DNA of 54,208 nucleotides, taken from assembly GCF_020023995.1 (NCBI RefSeq), contig NZ_NRRD01000022.1:7501-61708 (forward strand). Reading direction: 5' to 3'. Shown here in pieces: positions 25,892 through 33,227 of the stretch. A program made the translations under genes and the position numbers. A model generated the notes under the pieces. The model searched no databases, was not told where the DNA came from, and saw only the letters and a program-made list of their open reading frames with translations. Each line of letters starts with the position of its first letter. Position 1 is the first letter of the stretch. Source of the stretch: Rhodobacter sp. TJ_12. Lineage in GTDB: Bacteria > Pseudomonadota > Alphaproteobacteria > Rhodobacterales > Rhodobacteraceae.

Positions 25892-26761
25892 TCATTCGGC
25901 GGCGAGTTGGCCCGAGTCCTCCGCCCGGACCAGATCGGACAACTCGCCCGTGATCGCGCCGATCAACGTTGCAAACAATTCGAACTGTGGCAGGGGTTCG
26001 ATCTGCTCTTCATCCATATAAAGGGCTCGGGAAATCTCGATCTGCACCACCTCGACTCCCGAGGCAGGGCGCCCGTAGCGGCTCACAATATAAGCCCCGG
26101 CAAAAGGGGAGTTGCGCGCCAGGGTCAACCCGGCGCGGCGAAACACCGATTCGACGCGCGCCATCGTCTCGGCACTGGCCGAGGTGCCGAACCGGTCGCC
26201 CAGCACAATTTCCGCGCAGCGCTGGCGCGGCGTGCTCGCTTCGCTGGGCATGGAATGGACATCAAACAGAATCGTGCGGCCGAATCGATCGCGCCGTTCT
26301 TCAAGAAGGGCCTGCAAGCGGGCGTGATAGGGGCGCCAAACAGCGCGGATGCGAGATTGTGCCGCAGTGCGGGGCATCTTGCCCCGGCCAATTTCGCGCC
26401 CGCCCGCGACAACGCGCGGGATCACCCCCAGCCCCATCGCCGCGCGCGAACCGCCCGAGCCGCGCGCCACCCCCTCGATCAGCGCGGGGTCCAGCTCGTC
26501 TTCGCTCCGGTTCAGATCCACATAAGCACGTGGATATAGGGCCTCCAGCAGCGTGCCCCCATGGCCCGGAACAGCGCTCAGAAGCTTGTCGACAAAGGCA
26601 TCTTCAGAAGATCGTAGCCGCAACAGGTCCAACTGCGAGTCGCGCACGAAATCCTGCGGGTAGAATCGCCCTGAATGCGGCGAGGCAAAGACCACCCCCG
26701 AGGTCACAACCTCGGGCAGGTGAAGCCGATAGGGCAGAATCGATGGCGCGGCTTCGGGCAT
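25892..26761 (-). CDS. N-formylglutamate amidohydrolase family protein
   Basis: This 289-residue hydrolase of the HutG-type FGase family would cleave N-formylglutamate or a related N-acyl amino acid. FASPHSGRFYPQDF carries the conserved SPHSG motif near the N-terminus. LRSSEDAFVDKLL contains the acidic pair, PRAYVDLNRSEDELDP is the strongest family signature, and FDVHSMPS is the later His motif. ATG 26761 follows AAGGAG. No other hut genes are nearby, so a role in histidine breakdown is not supported by context. Confidence 0.9.
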   Translation of the reverse strand: MPEAAPSILPYRLHLPEVVTSGVVFASPHSGRFYPQDFVRDSQLDLLRLRSSEDAFVDKLLSAVPGHGGTLLEALYPRAYVDLNRSEDELDPALIEGVARGSGGSRAAMGLGVIPRVVAGGREIGRGKMPRTAAQSRIRAVWRPYHARLQALLEERRDRFGRTILFDVHSMPSEASTPRQRCAEIVLGDRFGTSASAETMARVESVFRRAGLTLARNSPFAGAYIVSRYGRPASGVEVVQIEISRALYMDEEQIEPLPQFELFATLIGAITGELSDLVRAEDSGQLAAE

Positions 26762-26816
26762 GAACTCTCCTTGCGGCCATAAGCTTACACCAATTTCTTT
26801 TCACGCCAAAAGGCTC

Positions 26817-26845
26817 TTGAAAGCCGCCGCGAACCCTTCTATAGA
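26817..26845 (+). promoter_or_regulatory. Sigma-70 promoter for tRNA-Val
   Basis: TTGAAA (26817-26822), a 17-base spacer and TATAGA (26840-26845) form a near-consensus housekeeping promoter. The predicted start is about 70 bases before the tRNA 5' end. Confidence 0.75.
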
Positions 26846-26919
26846 CCCGCAGACCGACGCGGTTCCGCCCGCGTCCTTTTCTTTCCGGGGAAGGGTCAGG
26901 CGGGCAGCAGCAGGTTTTC

Positions 26920-26994
<75 letters not shown>

Positions 26995-27000
26995 TTCACC

Positions 27001-27024
27001 GCCCCTTCGGGGGCATTTGCTTTT
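27001..27024 (+). terminator. Terminator-like hairpin after tRNA-Val
   Basis: GCCCC (27001-27005) and GGGGC (27010-27014) close a TTCG tetraloop; ATTTGCTTTT follows. The stem is short, so read-through into rpmJ is possible. Confidence 0.6.
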
Positions 27025-27058
27025 CAAGGCGCACGTCGCCGCGAACAGGAGAAGGCCG

Positions 27059-27184
27059 ATGAAGGTCCGCAACTCGCTCCGCTCGCTCAAGCAGCGTCAT
27101 CGCGATTGCCAGATCGTGCGCCGTAAAGGCCGCGTCTACGTGATCAACAAGACGCAGAAGCGCTTCAAAGCCCGTCAAGGCTGA
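27059..27184 (+). CDS. rpmJ: 50S ribosomal protein L36
   Basis: This 41-residue basic protein (start [20 protein letters not shown]) is the smallest large-subunit ribosomal protein. [18 protein letters not shown] is the conserved C-terminus. It has a single Cys (17), so it is the form lacking the four zinc ligands, which is common in alphaproteobacteria. A strong AGGAGAAGG ribosome-binding site precedes ATG 27059. It lies downstream of tRNA-Val and ends at a strong terminator. Confidence 0.97.
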   Translation: MKVRNSLRSLKQRHRDCQIVRRKGRVYVINKTQKRFKARQG

Positions 27185-27207
27185 GGCGTCGCTTCGAGCA
27201 GGAATTC

Positions 27208-27241
27208 AAAAGGCCGCAGGGGCAACCCAGCGGCCTTTTAA
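27208..27241 (+). terminator. Intrinsic terminator of rpmJ
   Basis: AAAAGGCCGC (27208-27217) and GCGGCCTTTT (27230-27239) form a 10-bp stem; the 12-base loop can pair internally. It also faces the convergent HAD gene and can work for both. Confidence 0.9.
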
Positions 27242-27266
27242 TTTGTTCGGCAGCCAAAGACGCCGA

Positions 27267-27929
27267 TCAGCCAAGCCCAATCAGCGCCGGAATCTCCCCC
27301 AGATCCGCAATCAACTCTGCGCCCACGGCGCGCAGCGTTTCGCGCGCATGGTCTGAACCATGCGGCGGCACCAAGCCAAAGCAGCGCATGCCCGCGCCAA
27401 TCGCAGAGCGTGCCCCGGTGGCGCTGTCTTCCACGACGACGCAGTCGGTGGGCGAAACGTTCAAGAACGCCGCCGCATGCAGATAAAGCCCCGGATCGGG
27501 TTTCGGGCAGCCCAGTTCCTGACCCGAGAAAAGCCGCCCCTCAAGCCGGGCCCAAAGCCGGGGGTGCTGGCCCAAGCTCGCTTCCATCTTGCGGCTATGC
27601 CCGTTCGACCCTACGGCATAGGAAATCCCCGCCGCATCCAACCGGTCAAGCAAGGCCTCGATACCCGGCATCTTGGGGGTGCCCGCGCGCAATTGGGCAT
27701 AAAGTTTTTCATAAAACGCGCCGACCCATTCGGGCGGCAGGCCTGCCCCCATCTCATTGGCGGTCTGGCGCAGCTTTTCCATCGTGCCACCGATGAAGCG
27801 CTGCTCCATCTCTTCCATGGTCAAATCCAACCCATGTGCGGCCAGTTCCACCTGAAGCGCGGCAAAGGTGGCGGGTTCGCTGTCAACAAGCACCCCATCA
27901 CAATCGAACAGAACGGCTTTGATGGTCAT
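27267..27929 (-). CDS. HAD-superfamily phosphatase/phosphoglucomutase-like (subfamily IA)
   Basis: This 220-residue protein has motif I FDCDGVLVDSEP with the nucleophile and general-acid aspartates, a helical cap region, motif II as VGSNGHSRK, and motif IV VVVEDSATGARSAIGAG. KLGCPKPDP-like lysine motif appears as ELGCPKPDPGLYL. These define HAD hydrolases related to beta-phosphoglucomutase and GPH-type phosphatases; the substrate is not predictable. ATG 27929 overlaps the rsmD stop (ATGA), so it is the last gene of the reductase-rsmD-HAD operon. Confidence 0.92.
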   Translation of the reverse strand: MTIKAVLFDCDGVLVDSEPATFAALQVELAAHGLDLTMEEMEQRFIGGTMEKLRQTANEMGAGLPPEWVGAFYEKLYAQLRAGTPKMPGIEALLDRLDAAGISYAVGSNGHSRKMEASLGQHPRLWARLEGRLFSGQELGCPKPDPGLYLHAAAFLNVSPTDCVVVEDSATGARSAIGAGMRCFGLVPPHGSDHARETLRAVGAELIADLGEIPALIGLG

Positions 27930-28489
27930 GCGGGCATCCGGGCAAGGGTGACAAGAGTATCGCCATAGCGGCGCTGGTCGATCTGTTCGAGCGGTTCGGG
28001 CACAATCGGCGCGGTGTTTTCTTCCCACACGACGGTTGCCCCCGCCCCGATCCAACCGTTGGCAAGGCACGAGGCAAGCGCCTTTTCCCCGAGCCCCATC
28101 CCATAGGGCGGATCAAGAAAAATGAGGTCATAGCCCGCGCCCCGGCACGGCCCCATATTGGTGGCATCGCGCCGCCAGATATCGGTCACGCCCATCGCGC
28201 GCATCAGCTCCACATTCTTGCGCAGCAACACCCGCGCGGCAGTGCCCTCATCCACAAAGGCGACACGCGCCGCCCCACGCGACAACGCTTCGAGCCCCAG
28301 CGCCCCGGTGCCCGCGAACAGGTCCAATACCCGCGCGCCCGGGATCGGGTTGCCGTGCGTGCCGTTGATCAGCAGATTGAAGATGCTTTCGCGCACCCGG
28401 TCGGTGGTGGGGCGTAAATGCGCACTCGCATCGCCCGCGCCCACATCGGTCAGTTTCAGGCCACGTCGCTCGCCGCCAATGATTCTCAT
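27926..28489 (-). CDS. rsmD: 16S rRNA (guanine-966-N2)-methyltransferase RsmD
   Basis: This 187-residue SAM-dependent enzyme methylates G966 of 16S rRNA. The N-terminus MRIIGGERRGLKL and RPTTDRVRESIFNLL are the RsmD signature. VLDLFAGTGALGLEALSRG is the SAM-binding motif and FLDPPYGMG the catalytic DPPY motif. ATG 28489 overlaps the stop of the upstream reductase gene by 4 bases, and its own stop overlaps the HAD start by 4 bases. Confidence 0.96.
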   Translation of the reverse strand: MRIIGGERRGLKLTDVGAGDASAHLRPTTDRVRESIFNLLINGTHGNPIPGARVLDLFAGTGALGLEALSRGAARVAFVDEGTAARVLLRKNVELMRAMGVTDIWRRDATNMGPCRGAGYDLIFLDPPYGMGLGEKALASCLANGWIGAGATVVWEENTAPIVPEPLEQIDQRRYGDTLVTLARMPA

Positions 28490-29682
28490 TTCATCAAGAC
28501 CTTTAGATCGGTGGCCGCCGCGACCTGTTCGGGCGTGACGGGCTTGCCCGCTTCGATCACCCTCTTGCCAACCATGTAAGCACGCGGCGCATTCAGCGCA
28601 TCCACCGCAATCAGCCGCCCGTCGCGGAAATACCAAAAGGACTGCCCCTCAGCCGTATTGGTCACGATCTGGTCGTAGCCCGTGCCCAGACCGGCGATTT
28701 GCAGTTTGGCGTCGAATTGGTCCGACCAGAACCACGGCTTGGGCACATAGGCTTTGCCCGCGCCCAGCATGTTTTCCGCGACCAACTCCCCCATATCAAT
28801 CGCATTGCCGACCGATTCGAGCCGCATCGGGCCATTTGTCCCCGGAAAGGCCGCGCAATCGCCGGCCGCCCAAATCGCCGGGTCAGAGGTTCGCCCCTCC
28901 GCATCGACAGCGACCCCGTTTGCAACCGTAAGGCCCGCCGCTGCGGCCAGGTCGGTTGCAGGGGTCACACCAATCCCGGTGATGACGAAATCAGCCTCCA
29001 GCACCCTGCCATCGGCCAATTCCACGCCGCCCACACGATCCGCGCCCGTCAATTGCGTGATCCCGATACCCTCAAGAATTTCAACGCCATGCGACCGATG
29101 CAGATCGCGGATCGCATCGGCTGTTTCCGCACAGGCGACCCGGCCCAGAATGCGCGGCGCGGCTTCGACCAAAGTGACAGCCAGCCCCAGCTTGGACGCC
29201 ACCGCCGCTGCCTCAAGCCCGATATAGCCGCCGCCCACAACCACAAGCTTGCGGCCCGCCGTAAACTCCCCCGCCATGGCATCGACATCGGCCAAGGTGC
29301 GCACGGTATAAACACCCGCCAAGTCGCCCCCCATCGCCGCTGGCAGGCGGCGCGGCGGCGCGCCCGTGCACAGCGCGAGCTGGTCATAGGGCACCCGCTC
29401 CTGCCCGATCAGCACCGCTTTTGCGGCGCGATCGATCCCCGTCACCGTCACGCCGGTGCGCAGGGTCACGTCATTCGCATCATACCAATCGGGCGCGCGC
29501 AGCGTCAGCCGCTCCAGCGGCATATCCCCCAGAAGATAGCCTTTCGACAGCGGCGGGCGCTGATAGGGCGCCACCGGTTCGGCCCCCAGAATCGTCACCG
29601 CACCTGCATATCCCACGCCCCGCAGCTTGGCCGCCAGCGCCGCCGCCGCCTGCCCCCCGCCGATGATCACGATACCGCTCAT
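28486..29682 (-). CDS. FAD-dependent NAD(P)H:ferredoxin-type reductase
   Basis: This 398-residue flavoprotein matches the reductase component of oxygenase and rubredoxin/ferredoxin systems. The FAD-binding GxGxxG is IVIIGGGQAAAALAAKL at the N-terminus. PYQRPPLSKGYLLG is the family signature. The NAD(P)H-binding motif is LVVVGGGYIGLEAAAVA, and IWAAGDCAAFP is the second FAD motif. ATG 29682 follows AGAGGAAG. It is first in an operon with rsmD and a HAD gene. No ferredoxin or oxygenase lies nearby, so its electron partner is unknown. Confidence 0.93.
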   Translation of the reverse strand: MSGIVIIGGGQAAAALAAKLRGVGYAGAVTILGAEPVAPYQRPPLSKGYLLGDMPLERLTLRAPDWYDANDVTLRTGVTVTGIDRAAKAVLIGQERVPYDQLALCTGAPPRRLPAAMGGDLAGVYTVRTLADVDAMAGEFTAGRKLVVVGGGYIGLEAAAVASKLGLAVTLVEAAPRILGRVACAETADAIRDLHRSHGVEILEGIGITQLTGADRVGGVELADGRVLEADFVITGIGVTPATDLAAAAGLTVANGVAVDAEGRTSDPAIWAAGDCAAFPGTNGPMRLESVGNAIDMGELVAENMLGAGKAYVPKPWFWSDQFDAKLQIAGLGTGYDQIVTNTAEGQSFWYFRDGRLIAVDALNAPRAYMVGKRVIEAGKPVTPEQVAAATDLKVLMK

Positions 29683-29758
29683 GGGTCTTCCTCTGGTCAG
29701 CTTCTTTGCCCCTCCTATATCGTTCCCCCGAAGCTTAGCAATGCGAAGGGAGATCGAC

Positions 29759-30247
29759 ATGAGTATTACGGTTGGGAGCGCGCTTCCCGGCGCCACGCTG
29801 CTGCAGATGGGGCCCGATGGCCCCGAACCGGTGGCCTTGGGCGCGAAACTGGCCGGGCGCAAGGTGGCGATCTTTGCGGTGCCGGGCGCCTATACCGGCG
29901 TGTGCACCACGGCCCATGTGCCCAGCTTCATCCGCACCAAGGCCGCTTTCGATGCCAAGGGCGTGGATGAGGTGATCTGCATCTCGGTCAATGACCCGTT
30001 CGTGATGGCCGCTTGGGGCGAAAGCACCGGCGCGACCGAGGCGGGCATCACCATGCTGGCCGATGCCGAAAGCGCCTTCACCACCGCGATCGGGATGGAT
30101 TTCACCGCCCCACCTGCCGGGCTGATCCAACGCTCGGCGCGCTATGCGATGCTGGTCGAAGACGGCATCGTGAAAGTGCTGCACCGCGAAGAAAATCCGG
30201 GTGTGTGCGAAGCTTCGGCGGGCGAGGCGCTTTTGGCCGCAATCTAA
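29759..30247 (+). CDS. Peroxiredoxin, Prx5/AhpE-like (TSA family)
   Basis: This 162-residue thiol peroxidase reduces hydrogen peroxide and alkyl hydroperoxides. The active site reads VPGAYTGVCTTAH with peroxidatic Cys49 and the Thr three residues ahead (Thr46). Arg128 in RSARYAM is the catalytic arginine. Further cysteines (Cys74 and Cys150) could resolve the sulfenic acid. In most Prx5 proteins the motif is PGAFTPTCS; the Gly-Val version here is a common variant. The start ATG 29759 follows AGGGAG. It is divergent from the FAD reductase gene, possibly sharing redox regulation. Confidence 0.93.
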   Translation: MSITVGSALPGATLLQMGPDGPEPVALGAKLAGRKVAIFAVPGAYTGVCTTAHVPSFIRTKAAFDAKGVDEVICISVNDPFVMAAWGESTGATEAGITMLADAESAFTTAIGMDFTAPPAGLIQRSARYAMLVEDGIVKVLHREENPGVCEASAGEALLAAI

Positions 30248-30271
30248 CCCTTGGGTGGGGGCGCTTGGGCG

Positions 30272-31435
30272 TCACCCCGCCTTGAACGGCCCCATCTCGG
30301 CGAGATCCGAGACTTCCTCGGCGACCGCCGCGCGTTCTTGTTCGAGATAATCGGCCACCGCGCGGCGCAAGCCGGGATGTGCGATGAAATGCACCGAATG
30401 GGTGGTGACCGGCAAATAGCCCCGCGCCAGCTTGTGTTCGCCCTGCGCCCCCGCCTCGACCCGCGCCAACCCTTGGGCAATCGCCCAATCGGTCGCTTGG
30501 TGGTAGCACAGTTCAAAATGCAAAAAGGCATGGTCTTCGACGCAGCCCCAATAGCGCCCAAACAGCGCATCGCGGCCAATGAAATTAAGCGCGCCCGCCA
30601 CCGGGCGGCCCTCGCGCTCCGCCACGATCAGCAAGATATCGTCGCGCATGTCATGCAGCGCATCAAAGAAGGCACGGGTCAGATAGGGGCGCCCCCATTT
30701 GCGCGCGCCCGTATCTTGATAAAAGGCCCACATCGCGTCCCAATGCAGGTCAGAAATCTCGGCCCCGGTCAGCGCGCGGATCGTGCCACCAAAGGCCTGC
30801 GCCTTTTGCCGTTCCTTGCGCAGCGCCTTGCGCTTGCGCGAGGCCAGCGTGGTCAGGAAATCGTCGAAACTGGCGTAACCGCGGTTTTCCCAATGGAATT
30901 GCAGGCCCGTGCGGTGCAGCCAGCCCTGCGCTGCGGCCGCCTCGGCCTCTTCGGCACTGCAAAAGGTCAGATGCGCCGACGACAGACCGTTTTGCACGGT
31001 CAACTGCCCCAGCCCCTGCAACAGTGCAGCGCGCCCGACCTCTTCTAGCCCCGGGCGACACAACAGCCGCCGCCCCGGCACCGGGGTGAAGGGCACTGCC
31101 CCTTGCAGCTTGGGGTAATAGGCCCCGCCCGCGCGTTCATAGGCATCGGCCCACGCATGATCGAAGACATATTCGCCCTGCGAATGGGTCTTAAGATAAA
31201 GCGGCGCAACCGCCACCAACCTGCCGCCGACCGAAGCCGCCAGATGCTGCGCGCGCCAGCCTGTGCCCTCGCCCACCGAGCCAGAGGCTTCCAGCGCGGC
31301 TAAAAACCTGTGCGTGGTGAACGGGTCCAAGGCCCGCCCGCCATCGGCGGTTTCCGGGCAGGCACAGGCATCCCAATCCGCTTGCGCGATCTGCGAAACC
31401 TGCGCATGGATACTTATTTCAAATTCTTCCCGCAT
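30272..31435 (-). CDS. FemAB-like/GNAT peptidoglycan-type acyltransferase family protein
   Basis: This 387-residue cytoplasmic protein matches the FemAB_like (formerly DUF482) family, related to aminoacyltransferases of cell-wall synthesis. The opening region PFTTHRFLAALEASGSVG, the central YVFDHAWADAYERAGGAYYPKLQ, and the later FYQDTGARKWGRPYL are conserved blocks. The C-terminal half has the GNAT-like fold indicated by GRPVAGALNFIGRDALFGRYWG. Start ATG 31435 follows GAGG. Biochemical function in this group is not established. It lies in a minus-strand run with GDPD, RidA and a YbjN-like gene. Confidence 0.88.
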   Translation of the reverse strand: MREEFEISIHAQVSQIAQADWDACACPETADGGRALDPFTTHRFLAALEASGSVGEGTGWRAQHLAASVGGRLVAVAPLYLKTHSQGEYVFDHAWADAYERAGGAYYPKLQGAVPFTPVPGRRLLCRPGLEEVGRAALLQGLGQLTVQNGLSSAHLTFCSAEEAEAAAAQGWLHRTGLQFHWENRGYASFDDFLTTLASRKRKALRKERQKAQAFGGTIRALTGAEISDLHWDAMWAFYQDTGARKWGRPYLTRAFFDALHDMRDDILLIVAEREGRPVAGALNFIGRDALFGRYWGCVEDHAFLHFELCYHQATDWAIAQGLARVEAGAQGEHKLARGYLPVTTHSVHFIAHPGLRRAVADYLEQERAAVAEEVSDLAEMGPFKAG

Positions 31436-31482
31436 CGTGCCTCACCCTCGATGCGCAAAGGATGGCGCGCCGGGGCGTGCGG

Positions 31483-32238
31483 TCAAGCCGCGTAACCCTC
31501 GAAGGTGATATTTTGCGCGACCTTGCGCGCCGCAGCCTCGGCCTCGGGGCTGCGGATGGTCCAGCAAAAGACCGCAGCCCCACGCGCCTTCAGATCGGCC
31601 ACCCGCGCCGCGCCCAAATCCGCCGCCTCATGCGAAATGAAACAGGCCCCCACCCGGTCATAATCTGGAATATCACGCAGATGATCGCGGATTGCGGCAG
31701 GCAGCAAAGGCCAGCCCTCGGCACGATAACCTGAAGTGGTCAGCCCCACCGGCACCGCAGGTGCCGCCGCATGAAAGGCCGCGACCGCATGCGGGTTAAA
31801 AGACATCACCGCCACGGGCCCCGCATAGCCGGCCAAAACAGCGGCCGTGGCGGCCTCCAGCGCCCCGACAGCCGGCCCCATCGCCCCGTCTTGATCCTTG
31901 ATCTCGATCAGCAACGGCACCTGTCCGGCCACGATCTCAAGCACCTCGGCCAGCGTCGGCATCCCCTCGTCGCCGCCCAAAAGCGGGGTGTCGCCAAGGT
32001 TTTGCGCACTGAGCCCCCGCACCCGGCCCGAAATGCCGGTGAGCCGCCGCAGGTCGTAATCGTGAAACACCATCGGCACGCCATCGGCCGAGGGTTGCAG
32101 GTCAATCTCGATCCCATAGCCCGCCGCTACGGCGGCGCGCACGGCGGCACGGCTGTTTTCAGGCCGCCCCGCCGCAAGGTCATGGTAAGCCCGATGCGCA
32201 ATCGGACGTGCGAAAAACGCCCCGGGCAGACCCATCAT
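31483..32238 (-). CDS. Glycerophosphodiester phosphodiesterase
   Basis: This 251-residue TIM-barrel enzyme hydrolyses glycerophosphodiesters to glycerol-3-phosphate and an alcohol. IAHRAYHDLAAGRPENSRAA carries the N-terminal His and Glu-Asn motif. GIEIDLQPSADGVPMVFHDY has the Glu, Asp and second His of the metal/catalytic site. Two adjacent ATGs (32238 and 32235) overlap the RidA stop. No signal peptide is seen, so it acts in the cytoplasm (UgpQ-like). Confidence 0.94.
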   Translation of the reverse strand: MMGLPGAFFARPIAHRAYHDLAAGRPENSRAAVRAAVAAGYGIEIDLQPSADGVPMVFHDYDLRRLTGISGRVRGLSAQNLGDTPLLGGDEGMPTLAEVLEIVAGQVPLLIEIKDQDGAMGPAVGALEAATAAVLAGYAGPVAVMSFNPHAVAAFHAAAPAVPVGLTTSGYRAEGWPLLPAAIRDHLRDIPDYDRVGACFISHEAADLGAARVADLKARGAAVFCWTIRSPEAEAAARKVAQNITFEGYAA

Positions 32239-32696
32239 TCGACCTCGAAGATCGCTTCGATTTCCACCGCAACGCCCATCGGCAGCGACGCCGCGGACAC
32301 GGCGGAGCGCGCATGCCGCCCGGCATCGCCGAAGACTTCAACCATCAGATCGGAACAGCCGTTCACGACCTTGGGTTGGTCGGTGAAATCGGCGGTCGAA
32401 TTGACAAAGCCGACCAGTTTCACCACGCGCTTGATCTTATCCAGATCGCCCAGCGCCGCACGCGCCTGCGCCATCAGCGCCAGCCCGCAGCGCCGCGCCG
32501 CCGCAGCGCCCTCTTCAATGCCCAGATCGGCACCAAGCTTGCCGGTGATCAGCCCATCGGGCCCGGCCGAAATTTGCCCCGAGACGAAAAGCTGGTTGCC
32601 CGTGCGCACGAAGGGCACGTAATTGGCCGCCGGCGCCGGAGCGTCGGGCAGGGTGATGTTGAGCGCGCTCAGACGCGCCTCGATTGCCGATGTCAT
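32235..32696 (-). CDS. RidA/YjgF-family protein
   Basis: This 153-residue protein belongs to the Rid enamine/imine deaminase family that removes reactive 2-aminoacrylate-type intermediates. FVSGQISAGPDGLITGKLGADL is the front of the domain. HARSAVSAASLPMGVAVEIEAI contains the arginine and the Glu of the catalytic groove near the C-terminus. This variant is longer than E. coli RidA (128 residues) and represents another Rid subgroup. It is immediately upstream of the phosphodiesterase gene, overlapping it by 4 bases. Confidence 0.93.
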   Translation of the reverse strand: MTSAIEARLSALNITLPDAPAPAANYVPFVRTGNQLFVSGQISAGPDGLITGKLGADLGIEEGAAAARRCGLALMAQARAALGDLDKIKRVVKLVGFVNSTADFTDQPKVVNGCSDLMVEVFGDAGRHARSAVSAASLPMGVAVEIEAIFEVE

Positions 32697-32708
32697 GCTG
32701 TCCTCAGT

Positions 32709-33173
32709 TTACCAGTCGATAAAGTCGCGGAATTCGCCCAGCACCACGCGCCACAGATCGATGGTGTCATCGAAATTGCGCCCGCCGCATCCGTCGAAAT
32801 CCAAGTTCACGTCATATTCAACATAGGGATCGCCTTCATCATCAAGATAGGCTTTCCCGAACCGTTTTTTGCGGTTCCACTCATTGATCTTCCACGCGCT
32901 CATCGGATCGCGCAGATCAAACCCAGCCGAAAACTGGATCGAGTCGCAGCGCCCTTTGTTGCAGCCGTAGAAATAGACTTTGAAATTCGTGCCTTCAATC
33001 CGGCTGGACAGGCGCGGATCACCGGCATTGTCGGTGTCGCGCGACACCTGAAGCCCGTAAGATTCCATGAAGCTGCGGATCACGTCCGGGTCGCCCACGA
33101 CCTGCGACTGAACCGGGGTGGCACCGACAAGCGCGGCAAGGGCAACCGCCCCGACGAACGTGTAACGTTTCAT
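32709..33173 (-). CDS. Exported YbjN-domain protein
   Basis: This 154-residue protein starts at ATG 33173 after GGAGG and opens with a signal peptide (MKRYTFVGAVALAALVGATP). The mature part has the YbjN-like fold pattern, DPDVIRSFMESYGLQVSRDTDNAGDP, and a central YFYGCNKGRCDSIQF segment with a probable disulfide. WNRKKRFGKAYLDDEGDP and EYDVNLDF follow. Function is unknown. It lies 12 bases upstream of ridA and 55 bases after the smc stop. Confidence 0.85.
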   Translation of the reverse strand: MKRYTFVGAVALAALVGATPVQSQVVGDPDVIRSFMESYGLQVSRDTDNAGDPRLSSRIEGTNFKVYFYGCNKGRCDSIQFSAGFDLRDPMSAWKINEWNRKKRFGKAYLDDEGDPYVEYDVNLDFDGCGGRNFDDTIDLWRVVLGEFRDFIDW

Positions 33174-33227
33174 GCGAACCTCCATGCTTTTGGCGCACCT
33201 TAGGGGGGCCGGTTCCATTTGGCCAGA